64,000 nt of DNA, taken from the NCBI GenBank assembly GCA_012976225.1, contig JAAVVG010000028.1, positions 62,001 through 126,000 on the forward strand, read 5' to 3'. Both the position numbers and the translations under genes were made by a program. Shown one piece after another: positions 23,203 to 33,268 of this stretch. This DNA comes from Golubevia sp. BC0850 (Eukaryota > Basidiomycota > Exobasidiomycetes > Golubeviales > Golubeviaceae). Under the pieces are notes generated by a model. It ran no database searches, was not told where the DNA came from, and worked only from the letters and a program-made list of their open reading frames with translations. Each line of letters begins with the position of its first letter. Position 1 is the stretch's first letter.

Positions 23203-25368
23203 TTAAATGATCAACCCACTTCCAGCAGCTCTCTCAACATCTCTCTGTAATCTCTTCTTACTTTCCTCTTTCTTCTGCTCCCTCTTTTGAGTAGCAGAAA
23301 GTCTATCCCTCCTATTTTGAGTCTGTTGACTTTTTCTACCTTGAGTTCTACCAGCTCTTCTCTGAGTAGCCTCTTCTTCCTCCTCTTCTTCCGACTCATC
23401 ATCATCTTCTTGATCTTCTTCCAAAATCTCACCCATAAAACCAACAAGAGCTTGTTCACCTATTTCAAGTTCAGCTCTTGAACCCCATTTCCATTCTAAA
23501 TTGTTTCCACCTTCATCGTCTGAACCAGATCTTCTACCTCTACCTCTTCCTTGAGTTGCTTGAGTCATTCCAGCTGGTAAACTCTCTTTGACTTTTTCTA
23601 AATATCCTTGTTTGACTAATAGAGAAAGGTAATTGTCTAAAGTTAGAGGTCCGCCTGAAACTCCAGAAGCTCCAACTCCTCCTAGATTTGCACCTCCAGA
23701 TTGAGTAGATTGAGTTTGAGCATGACTTGATCTTTTAGATGAATCATAAGTTTGACCATCAGGTTGTAGAGCTGAAGGTAGGTAGGTCTTACGACTTAAA
23801 CCAAGGCGTTTGAGATAGGTGTGAAGTTGATCTGTAGATTGGAAAAAAAGGAGTTAGGTTAGGAACGAGATAAACTTTCAATTCCAAACCCGTTCGCAAA
23901 GAATACTCACTATCGCTAACACTTCTTCCACTCACTAAAATCAAACTCAAAACGACGTTCAACAAACCCATTCCACCAAGTTGACCATCTTGTCTTTTCC
24001 AATCGATCAAAACTCCTTCTTCATCTCTCATTCTTTCTCCAGCTCCTAGATTACGATCAGCATCTCCTCTATTCAAAGCTTGGGCTAAATCTGCATCTGG
24101 AGTTGAGATTGTAGCAATGAGAACTGGAGGAAGTAAAGAACGTAGAATGTAGGAACCAGTTCCACTACCTGTTGAGAGCCAGAGTAGATCAAGCCAAAGA
24201 ATATCATCAATTAAGCTATCGCTAAGTCAAGAATCCTGAATCTCTGCTCTTCAGTCGAATCACTCACCCTTAGGTTTCCCACCAACACTCTTATCACCAG
24301 CTTCCTCTTCCTCGCCATCAGCTCCGCCTCTTTTTCTCTTCTTAGCAGCAGCATCTTTACTCTTCTTTGAACCTTCCGCTTCTTCCTCTTCTTGTACAGC
24401 TCTTTCATTAGCAGCAGAAGCTGAAGCTTGTTGAGCTTTCAATTGTTCATTTTCAGTTCCTCTGGCTCTTAATTCCACTAACTCGTAACCGAAAGATCTC
24501 TTGAGAATCTTACAAGCTCTTTGTAAGATCAAAGGGAAAGCTCTGGCGTGGTCTTTTCCGAGAACTGAGAGGGAGAGGAGGTGGGTAGGAGAGGAGAGGA
24601 AGGGTAGTGAGTTGTATGCTTTAGGACGTGACACTCTTCGGAGGTTTGAACGTCTTATCGACTTCTTTGAGATCAAGAAGATGAATAAGAAAGGCATAGG
24701 AATTGAAACACCCACTCTTTTCAATCATGTCAGTTCTCTTCAAGGCACCCCTCTTGTACTCGGTCGCAAGAGCTAATCTGACAATATCGTTGGCGCGACG
24801 ATAGACTTCCTGTTGGAAATGAAGAATCAAACGTTCCAAAGATACGCAAGGGGATGGAAGTGAAATCGTTGTCGAAAGTCTGTCTTTCGAAGAGATGGAT
24901 CCTTGCTCCCCCATCTCTCCTCTATCTCTCCCAAACCTCCGATTCCCTGTCCCACTATTCCCAACCCTTTCCATAAGCTGCTAACACGTAACTCACCTGT
25001 TTCCCCAACTTGACAGCAGCATTCTTAGCACCTTTAGGAACAGTAGGTAACCAACTGTCCATCAATTGAAGATCATCTTCACCTTCTCCCTGACCATCTT
25101 CATCTGAATCCCCTCCTCCTCCTCCACCACCTTCATCATCATCATCGTCATCATCCTGATCTTGATCACCTTGGTCTTGGTCTTGGTCTTGGTCTTGGTC
25201 TTGATCTTGATCTTGATCTTGATCATCTGAGGGAGCTCTTCTGTTACGTGAACCCGAACCTCTCTTTTCTTTCTCCTTCTCCTTTTGAGCTGCTTTGCCT
25301 TTTGACTTTGAGTTTGATACAGCGGCTGCTTTGGAGGTTGAACCTCCTGATTTCCTGGCTGCTGGCAT
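23203..25368 (-). CDS. NSE3: NSE3, MAGE-domain subunit of SMC5/6
   Basis: Five exons join in frame: 25368-24997, 24809-24716, 24564-24268, 24168-23911, 23831-23203; 549 residues. Nse3 binds DNA and Nse1/Nse4 in the SMC5/6 complex that guards replication forks and recombination. The MAGE fold runs EVYRRANDIVRLALATEYKR, LKRTDMIEKILGKDHARAF, LKRSFGYELVEL, GSYILRSLLPPVLI, LLNVVLSLILVSGRSVSD and QLHTYLKRLGLSRKTYLPS. The KILG junction is created by splicing at 24716/24564. The first exon encodes a Lys-rich start and then a pure (DQ)n run followed by poly-Asp/Gly (25230-25090), and the C-terminus has an acidic block (about 23420-23360) and a basic end. Divergent from MIC10 with 164 bp between ATGs. 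Confidence 0.88.
25156..25229. repeat. hexanucleotide coding repeat (DQ)n in NSE3
   Basis: About ten near-perfect copies of TTGGTC/TTGATC run here on the plus strand. Read on the minus strand they encode alternating Asp-Gln, merging into poly-Asp. Two sub-blocks (GGTC and GATC versions) suggest stepwise slippage expansion. Confidence 0.85.
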
Positions 25369-25532
25369 TTGAATAGACAGAGAAAGTGGTGGATTTGAGA
25401 AGGAAGACGTTTTCGTGGCGCGTCGTATCTGTTGTAGGAGTCCACGTGGAGGGTTGTGGGATGGGCAGGATCAAGGGCTGGGAAATTGACCTTGTAGTCT
25501 CTCCACTCTCTGCTCAAGATCCAAAACAAGTG

Positions 25533-26313
25533 ATGGCATCCAAAGATCAACAGAGGGTTATCAGGAGCGAAGACGTTCTCGCGCAGAAGGTAAGCATCAA
25601 TCCAATCTAGAAGAACCACTCAGCGATGTAGGAGCAATCTTCCTGAATTCCAATCCATTCCAACCTTTACTCACACTTTTCTAACTTCCTTCTCACCTTG
25701 ATCTGAAATCTCAATTCAAACTTAGACCGATCTTTGCAGTGAGTAGATTAGTCTGCTCCTTTGAGACCACTCCTAAGACTAGATTCCTTCTCAATTCTCA
25801 AAACCCTCTACTAATCATTCCCTACGCCTCTCATCTTTCTCAGTCAGTAATGCCATCGTAAAGACAGGTATCGGTTTCGGTACAGGTGTAGTTCTATCAG
25901 TTCTCCTCTTCCGTCGTAAGTTCACAACATCAACTTCTCTCCCGACTTTCTCCACTCCTTCCTCACCTTACATCTTCTCTCCTTTTCTTCCAGGTCGTTC
26001 CTTCCCAGTCTGGTTATCAACAGGTTTCGGTATTGGATCTTCCTACACCGATTGTCAAAGATCTTTCAACCCACTTTCAGTACCAGGAGTTCGAGTAGTT
26101 CCTTCCTCTTCTTCAGAAGCTGCTTCCAAATCTCAACCAACTTCCTTTGAGAAATTACAGCAGAAAGCTGGTGAATTAGTTGGAACTTCAAGGGAAAAGG
26201 TTGAAGAGAAGAAATCTGAATATTTACCTCAAGTCAAGAAAGGATTGGAACAGGTTAAAGGAAAGGGAGAGGAATTGAAGGAGAAAGTAGAGGAAAAGGT
26301 ACGCAAGGTCTAA
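25533..26313 (+). CDS. MIC10: MIC10, MICOS core subunit
   Basis: Four exons join in frame: 25533-25589, 25726-25738 (13 nt), 25844-25915, 25994-26313; 153 residues. Mic10 oligomerises in the inner mitochondrial membrane and bends it at cristae junctions. The signature is present: SEDVLAQK then TDLCISNAIVKTGIGFGTG, the first hairpin helix with its GxGxG pattern, VVLSVLLFRRRSFPVW, and the second helix STGFGIGSSYTDCQRSFNP, again glycine-patterned. The 13-nt exon supplies TDLC, standing where most relatives have a Trp-Asp pair before the Cys. After the hairpin comes an extra 75-residue charged amphipathic tail (KSEYLPQVKKGLEQVKGKGE), longer than the usual 90-110 residue protein. Confidence 0.88.
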
Positions 26314-27070
26314 GAGAGATTTAAATTTCTGGAAACGATATCAGGATGGGGTGGATAGATGGGAATGGGATCATTAGGGGAAGTAGGGCTTCTCGTAGAA
26401 GGGTCTTGAAGAAAGAGTCTCAATCTAAGAGGAGGAATTCTAATTTCCTCTTATGCATCCTTTATAGAAATCCCCCTTTAGCTTCTCTTTCTACTTCAAT
26501 CAATTCAGTCTTTCATTTCAATTCGGATCTCCATGAAAGAAGAAGAGCGATGCTTGTACAGGGAAATGGAGAGTCGAGTGTTGGGACGGCAAGGATTGAA
26601 TTCCACCTTCTTCACCTCTGAGATCCCATGCTATGAAGACCAGAACGGGTATGGGTGGAAGCTTCAGTAGATTTCTGAACAGAGACAAGAATATGGTGTC
26701 TGGGGAAGCAAGAGGTCGACGGAGTCAATTCTCGACAACCTTCCTTCTCGCTGGAATTGTTTGGTCCTCGTTTCAGCTTCGAGCTCTGTTTCAGCTTCGA
26801 ACTCTAAGCTCGAATCTGTTCTGAAACACATTCCTTTTCCTCTCTCATTCTCTCCTGATTCCATTGTCGGACCCCTCTCCTATCGAACGTTTGAATCTTT
26901 CAAACCATACCTACTCGAAACTTGAACCTCAAATCTCCATCTCCTTCAACCTCTCAAACCAAACGCATCAACCCGACTATTTCTATTCTTTCCTCATCTC
27001 CCTAAATTGTCTTCTCGACACCCTGTTTCCTTCCCGTGCCCTTCTTCTCAACCCTAACCTCTCTCCACAG
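26314..27070. other. intergenic, probably hides 5' exon of the next gene
   Basis: No ATG lies in the reading frame of the DMAC1-like exon between its acceptor at 27070 and the previous in-frame stop, so its start must be in this stretch. One candidate is the ATG at 26634 (MKTRTGMGG), but its link to the exon is not shown. Confidence 0.4.
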
Positions 27071-27424
27071 TTCCCAATCCATTCCACCAACGAAACTTCA
27101 ACCTCATCTCCTCAAGATTGTTTCTCTTGTAGATTAACTGGAACTCTTGCTTTTGCAGGTCTAGGAGGTTACTCGCTGTTAGAAGCCTATAGGTTATTGA
27201 ATCCCACTTCAAAATCAAATCCCAACCCTCTAACTTCAGCAACTTCTGCACCTACATCAACTCCCACTTCTTCAACTTCAAATGCTCAGAAAAACATCAA
27301 CGAAGTCAACAAGAAGATTTTGAAATCGGTCGGAGGGAAAGGTGGAAGTAGACTTCATGCGGGGGCTTTGGTTGTTTTTGGTTTGGCTTGTTTAGGTGCT
27401 GGGAGTGTTAGATGGTCGAAGTGA
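27071..27424 (+). CDS. DMAC1/Dmo2-like mitochondrial membrane protein, start unknown
   Basis: This is the last coding exon: acceptor CTCTCCACAG at 27070, then 117 residues to TGA. The motif DCFSCRLTGTLAFAGLGGY with its CxxC pair and first membrane helix, followed by a Ser/Thr/Pro linker and a second helix AGALVVFGLACLGAGSVRW, matches the small DUF4536 family (human DMAC1, a factor for the distal membrane arm of complex I). The loop between the helices is longer than usual. No ATG is available in this exon, so one or more 5' exons are missing from the model. It sits 757 bp after MIC10, another inner-membrane protein. The assignment rests on the CxxC helix motif and topology. Confidence 0.65.
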   Translation, partial: FPIHSTNETSTSSPQDCFSCRLTGTLAFAGLGGYSLLEAYRLLNPTSKSNPNPLTSATSAPTSTPTSSTSNAQKNINEVNKKILKSVGGKGGSRLHAGALVVFGLACLGAGSVRWSK

Positions 27425-27807
27425 TCTGGGAAAGAACTGAAAGGGAGCGATCTACTTTGTTCTTTGAGCCTATTGTTTCTGTGTACTTAAGAGTAGAAGG
27501 AGTTTGAAGCCTGAATTTCGCTCTCGGAATCTGAAGGAACGGTTCAATTCCATCAAAGGCGAGAACTTCTTTATCCACATTTTCTAGAATTCCCATTCGC
27601 GAATCTGGTGAAAGCCATCTCACGTCCATATTCGATAGGACAGGGTTTGAAATGGAATGAAATGGAAGAACCGTCTTCCGACCTCTGTCGCTCGGACTCG
27701 ACACAGTAAAGTTCTCTTTGAAGCTTATGAACTCAAGAACAGAGCTTTTGTCTTGTAAAAATGTGATCGGTAGTCCTGTATTGATGGTCGATTGGTTTAC
27801 ATCCTTT
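27425..27807. other. intergenic, convergent 3' ends
   Basis: Tail-to-tail gap between the DMAC1-like gene and the 58-residue membrane protein. A 98-codon minus-strand frame crosses it (27704-27408) but overlaps the end of the DMAC1-like exon and has no recognisable content. Confidence 0.5.
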
Positions 27808-28233
27808 TCAAGCAGGCCTCGAAGCTATCTTCTCCTCACTAAGAGGTGATAGTTTCTTCTGTTCTTCTCCAAGGTAGAGTCTCTTGAAAAGAACAACTGG
27901 ATTCAAAGAGTGAGCGATAGGAAGGAGGGAAGAAAAGACAAGATTCAGAAGATGCTACTTCAGAGAGACTTCTGGAACTCAAACCTTTTTCTCTCCGTGT
28001 TTTGGTCTAAGGTCCTCTGTTGAAAGGAAGAGCAAAGAGATCTTACCTGTTGTGGCCACTAGTAGTGGAAATGATACTACCATGGTCTGGATTGAGAAGA
28101 GGAGAGAAAGGGTGGTCAGAGTCAGCCAAAGAGTGAGGTGAAGAAGGCTAATGAAGACAGGTCTTGAAGGAATCGACAAACTTACGCGTATCCGTCTTTG
28201 ATCTGGAGTCAAAGGAGGTTTTCTTGAAGGCAT
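27808..28233 (-). CDS. small single-pass membrane protein (58 residues)
   Basis: Three exons join in frame: 28233-28186, 28086-28047, 27896-27808. The product starts MPSRKPPLTPDQRRIR, has one hydrophobic helix (TMVVSFPLLVATTVVLF), then KRLYLGEEQKKLSPLSEEK and ends at IASRPA. Introns fall just before and within the helix. Basic N-terminus, one helix and charged tail resemble small mitochondrial or ER inner-membrane subunits and assembly factors, but I do not recognise the family. It is divergent from the 582-residue gene (192 bp between ATGs) and follows two mitochondrial genes. All donors and acceptors are good, so the gene is probably real in spite of its size. Confidence 0.65.
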
Positions 28234-28425
28234 CTTAATTCAAATGGGTTCTTTGTTGGAGTGGATTCGAGGGAAGGAGTGGAATCACGATAAGAGAAGA
28301 AACAAACGTCTTCGTTCAGTTCCCAGTTCCGACCCCATCATCATTTTGCACCACTCAATCTGATTCTTCTCTCCCATTCTCTGGAAAATCCTTGAATAGT
28401 ATCTTACAACAAATTGTCTCTAAGA

Positions 28426-30335
28426 ATGGCAAGAGCGGCTTCGGTTGAAGAGGCCAATTCTTCAGCTGTTGCTAGTTCCTCTGCGCTCCCCAATCCAAAT
28501 CAAATTCGTCAAGATGCAAGAGAACAGAGAGAAGGAACCAATTATCAAAGTACAAATCATGAAGCTGATAGATATGCTAGTACAGATCTTAGGGATGCTT
28601 CTGTCGCTACAGAGTCGAGACCCGCAACCAACTGGTCAAAGTGGGACTTCTCCTTCCGACACAAAGACGGACAGCAGAGTGAGTAACGGCGACCAGACGT
28701 TGACAACACGAAAGTACTCTCACTGACCAATCATTCATTTCACACTCATCCAATCAAGGGACTACGAATGATCCATTACCTTCTCATCGCGTACTGCAAT
28801 CCTTGAGCGCCTACCAAAGATCTTTGCTCTGTCTTCAATTCAATCAAGCTAAGGACAACATAGATCTGAGACTATACCAATTAGTCAAGAACCTTGATTT
28901 CTACGGATCGAGGGCAGATTCAGTACTCAGTACTAGAATAGGGCCTGTTCAAAGCGGACGAGATCCAACCGACCGAATGGAACTCACCTACGAAATTTCA
29001 GTCAGCTTCGAAGGGGGCGGTGTCTTTTCAGTGGATGACACTGCAGCTGCAATGTCACTTTGTCAGAATGAAGAAGATGTAGAAGAGATCTTGTTGCCAG
29101 TAGGAGTCCTTCAGAGTCAATTGAAACAGCTGAGCAAATCTTTACAAAATTGGTTAGACAAGTTCGATCTAGAGAGAAAAGATTTATCAGATGGGAATAA
29201 AAAGAATGAGAGCCCTTCGAATTTATCTAGCGTTGGGTTTCCAGATTCTTCAGCCTCAAATCCGAACGCTGCCTTTAGACTCTCAAGAGATTATTCGTCT
29301 CAGATGAGCAGCTCCTCAAATCCAAGACCTCTAGAATCAAAAATTTCAGAACAGCCTCCTTCATCTATTCCTACTCCCTTCAGAAGCTCGGGTGAAAGCT
29401 CCTCTCGCAGCAACAAGAAAAGGAAGCTCGACTCTAATTCTAATTCTCATCCTCAGTCCAATCGAGTCGATGATGATGAAGACGAGCTGAACTTCACTAA
29501 CGGAACTAATAATGCGAATGCAACGAGAGTCAGAACAGTTCAATCAAGTGGATCAGCAATCGCCTCTAGAAATTCAACTCACAACGTCAGATCCGGTAGA
29601 GAGTCAACTTCCTCTTCTAGATCAAGAGTACCAGATTCTGAAATGGGTGGTTCAAGCTATCAAGTAGATTCAAGCTTTTCTGGAATGCAAAGATATGACG
29701 AAGACGTTGCCGGATCTAGTACGAATAGGGGAGGAACTAGATTTCAAGAGGAAGAGGAAGGTCAAGATGGACAGTTCTCCCTTCTCACGAGATCAGGAAA
29801 AGAGAGAAGACTGACTGAATCTCCGAAAGTGAAAATAGAGGATTCGAACTCGGATTCGCTGGTTGCTGCCAATTCTTTCGCGGACTCTCAGGTTGCAAAT
29901 GGAGGAATTGCCAGCCAAAAACCAAAAAGACACGTTCCTCAAATAAGCTATGCTCCGTGATTGTACATTAAAGGTGAATTGGGATGCTATATTGACTTCA
30001 CTGACTTTCTCATCTATCCAACCTTTTGTCGCTTCAGAACACACGGCCCCAAAGGTGGAACTCTCAAGAAACAGACTGGATCTTCGAACACTTCAAACGT
30101 CAGCACTTCTTCTCAATCACACTCGAAATCTCAGACTCAATACAAATCGCAATCGAGACAGAGTAAAGAAAGAATGTCTGCTCCTAAAACCTCTACTCCT
30201 ATCAAATCGCCGACTAGAAAATCAAGAGCGGCTAGTGGAGAGGTGGTTGCAGAAGATGAAGAGATGCAAGATAGAATCGAGGAAGAGAGAATCGACTTTG
30301 ATGAGATTCCAACTCCAGGTAGAGGCAGAGAATGA
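28426..30335 (+). CDS. unrecognised protein, probably nuclear
   Basis: Three exons join in frame: 28426-28678, 28759-29956, 30038-30335; 582 residues. The folded-looking core spans the first intron: NWSKWDFSFRHKDGQQ, then SHRVLQSLSAYQRSLLCLQF and DLRLYQLVKNLDFYGSRAD, and a helical LLPVGVLQSQLKQLSKSLQN near residue 210. From about residue 240 it is Ser/Asn-rich and disordered with basic patches (SNKKRKLDSNSN is a likely nuclear signal). The last exon is Lys/Ser/Thr-rich with SP/TP sites (TSTPIKSPTRKSRAAS) and ends acidic then basic (EIPTPGRGRE). The second donor is GTGATT, weaker than the local norm. I do not recognise the family. Confidence 0.7.
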
Positions 30336-30900
30336 GATTTATTAAGAGTGAATGTGTTTCTGTAATCGTATTCCCCACTTTTCTTGACGTCTGAGTTGCA
30401 AGGAGCCAATTAAGTGTCTAGAAATTTCTTTCGATTTTTCTCAGGTTTTTTTTTCAAAGCTGGATGAAGAGGGTTCTTCTCGAAATTCATTCAGCTTGAG
30501 AGTACTCCTTTCAACTTTGAATTTCCTGAATTCGAAACAGTCTATCTTTCTGTTTTCTTGGGAAAAATTTCGAAAACCTGAAGTTCAAGTTGAAGAGTGA
30601 GTGAGGACTGCGATTTGATGTTGAAGGACAGACCGGTGGTCGGAAGGGGCATGTCGGAGAGCGATCGGCACAGAGGAGAGATGAAGGTTGAATTGGAAGT
30701 AGTTGAAGAAGATTGATGGTTGAGAGTAGAACAAATTCTTTGGAATGGAAGGGTCGATGAGAAGTTGAAGAGGAGAGAGTTTCAAGTTCCAGCGCCTTTC
30801 AGTTGCGAAGAGAAAGGAGGGGATTAGTGAGACATATAGACATGAGAGTTCTCTTGGAAGAAGGCGTTGTTCCTTCACACTCACTAGGAGAAAGTTTTCC
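30336..30900. other. intergenic, no gene seen
   Basis: Between the 582-residue gene and the end of the F-box pseudogene. It is T-rich at 30430-30560. A 108-codon minus-strand frame at 30911-30585 overlaps the pseudogene end and has no recognisable content. Confidence 0.5.
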
Positions 30901-32056
30901 TCAAATCTCAACTTCCCAGAACTCTGGTTCTGTCTCCAAGTCCACCACCTCTCCCACCAACTCCCGACATTCTTCCAGATCAGCAGAGAACTTGTCGAAG
31001 GGAACGACTAGCTTCTTGAGCGGCTCCATCTGAATGCGGTCTACTTCAACTCTTCTTTATGAGTTCTCCTTTCTTGTTCTAAGGAGAAATAAGAGATGCT
31101 GGTTTTCTGAACTTCCCAGTTCTCTTCTTCGTTCCAACCTGAGGACTCGAAGGTTAGGACATCTAGATGAGAGCTGTACCCAATTGGATACGATTTGGAC
31201 CCAAAGCTCTACCCATAGCTCTTGAATTGAAGGCGCGTTTGAGTGGATATTGTGAGTGAAGAGCTTCAAGGTTGAAGGGACCACCATCCAGATTGGAAAC
31301 TTCTGATTCATCTCTCTCAGCTCCAGCACTTCTAATCTTGGTATCTGAAGTGGTAGCACTTCTTCTTCTGGAAACAACCTACGGTTATCGCAGGAGAGAT
31401 GTTTGAGCGATTGAGAGCAGTGGGAGAGTACGCTCCTCCAAGTTGAATGGGTCTGAAAGTTGTCGACTTTGAGGGAGGAGAGGGCTTGAAATTTGTTTGG
31501 GTGGCTGAAGCGGAGATCAATATAAGGGGCTGATTTGAGAGTAGGAATCCAAAGAGTTTGAAGAGTTCCAGGTCTGCCGGTATTTGAGCTCAGAAGTTGA
31601 ACCTTAGATGCAACCGACCCAATATTCAAGATTCGGAAGTGCACCAAGTGAGGGAGTCCGAAAAGCAGTGAATCAGTGAGAACTTTGAAGTTTTGACTTG
31701 TTGGAGGATAAATTATCCGTTGACTCGATAATGATAATGAGAGCTTGCAGGGTTTGCTTGGACTTGAGCATTAATCCAGCTAGTTGGTTGAAGTCTTGAG
31801 ATTGTTCCCGCTTGACTGCGAACGAGACGTCTTCTAGAGTAGACCCACTCTTCTCATCGAACTGATCGATAGTAGATTGAATCTCTTCTAGACTTCCCTC
31901 CAAAAGCTTTAGTATCCTCCAGAAAGTCTTGGTCTCATCTACCAACTTTAACAATGACTTGCAGACCTCTCTAGCTCTGACCACCTCCTTCGTCTCTAGT
32001 TCCTTTAGGGTGGTGAGGACAATTTCTGAGAGTAGGACATCGTTGATGCATCTCAT
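30901..32056 (-). pseudogene. F-box/LRR-like gene remnant (type B, copy 1)
   Basis: From ATG at 32056 an F-box reads LLSEIVLTTLKELETKEVVR with AREVCKSLLKLVDETKTFW. The frame ends in TGA at 31673, but the homologous protein continues one frame over (VLTDSLLFGLPHLVHFRILN) from about 31700, so there is one frameshift. The second part (GTLQTLWIPTLKS, SLKHLSCDN, LEVLELREMNQK, CPNLRVLRLERR) is leucine-rich and reaches a TAA at 31057; the same frame then goes on through IQMEPLKKLVVPFDKF to TGA at 30901. The copy at 43892-44909 is clearly related over its whole length (FDEKSGSTLEDVSFA here, FDKRSGSTLKEISLAF there; EPLKKL in both tails). It would have been an SCF substrate adaptor. Confidence 0.7.
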
Positions 32057-33268
32057 TTTGAAGTGGGAAGAGCTGGGGATTCGTGAGGTTTTGTGGGTGA
32101 GGAAGTGAGGATCGAGGAAAGAGAGAGCGAGACTATCAGCTTAGACAGAGCAAGAAGGCGGGATCGACTTGTGAGGTTGGTTAGAGGGAGAGATGAACTT
32201 CTGAAAGGGTGCTCAAGGAATAGTGAGTTGGTGGAGGGATCTCAGAGTGATGTAGTGAGTAATGTAGAGTCAGAGGTCAAGGTGCTGAGGTGGGGGATAG
32301 AAGAGAGTCCACCGCTCAGAGAGAGGCCTTTGAGGTGCTACTAGAGATGCTAGAGATGTCAAAGACTTTCAAGGATGATCAAGTTCATATCGCATCCAAT
32401 CATGTTGGTGGAATCCCTCGAGTTGAGGGTAGACCTGGGAGGTTAAAGGGCAGAAGGAAGGAAGATCTCTTGGATCGACTATATGCTATGAATGATATGA
32501 AAGCTATCCCTCTTTCCCTGATACTGAAGACTCTCGACTCATGGGAAAGCCTCTACTTTCTGAGTCCAATGAGAAGAACCCCGAGACAAAGACTCTTAGA
32601 TCTGGAACTCAGAGGTTGGTAATCGAATCTGCAAGAGACGACAGGATGACAAGGCCTCTGCTCCTCTTATACCTTCGAATTCAGACTCCACCTGAATGCG
32701 TTTCAATTCTGCTTGTGCTAGGGACTCGCCAGGTAATCTAGACGATCAAGGGACAGACCCTTTTTCTTCAAGCAAGATGATTCAGCAGCTTTCTTCATTC
32801 TCTCTTCTATCCCTTTCCCAACGAACTCCTCTTCCCTTCCCTTTGCCCGACAGTGGCTTGACGGTGTTGCTCCCGATGTATCTCAATTCAGGATACAACC
32901 TTGGAATTCAATTGTAAATTTTGTCCTCCAACGGAGTCTAAGAAGTTCAGGACATGATTCTCTTTTCCGATTGAACTTGGTACTTTGGCAGCTCAAAATG
33001 GATTTGACTCATTCAGAATGCTATAATGCTTCGTCAAAATTTCCCAAGATTTTCGAGAGGTGTCGAGCATACAATAAGTAGGTGTAAGCAAGTGGAACAA
33101 AATAAAGATAATGAAGAGTCGGTAAAGCAGGAAGATGCGGTTGAATGATGTAGAGTGAGAACTGTGAAGAATTCGGTCGGGATTATCGAATGACGTGATA
33201 TGATCAGGCGAAGAGAAAAGGTGGGAACAGGGGTATGACTGAAAGGTGATTGCCATGGAGCTTGCTCC
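32057..33268. other. gene-poor stretch, possible coding scrap
   Basis: About 1.2 kb between the F-box pseudogene and the seven-helix gene. The best frame is 32290-32622 (+): IPRVEGRPGRLKGRRKEDLL then SLYFLSPMRRTPRQRLLDLE. It has no start context, splice partners or known motif, so I do not call a gene. Confidence 0.4.

Noticed and set aside
32290-32622. 110-codon plus-strand frame
   Set aside because: No start context, splice partners or known motif; the codon pattern is not convincing.
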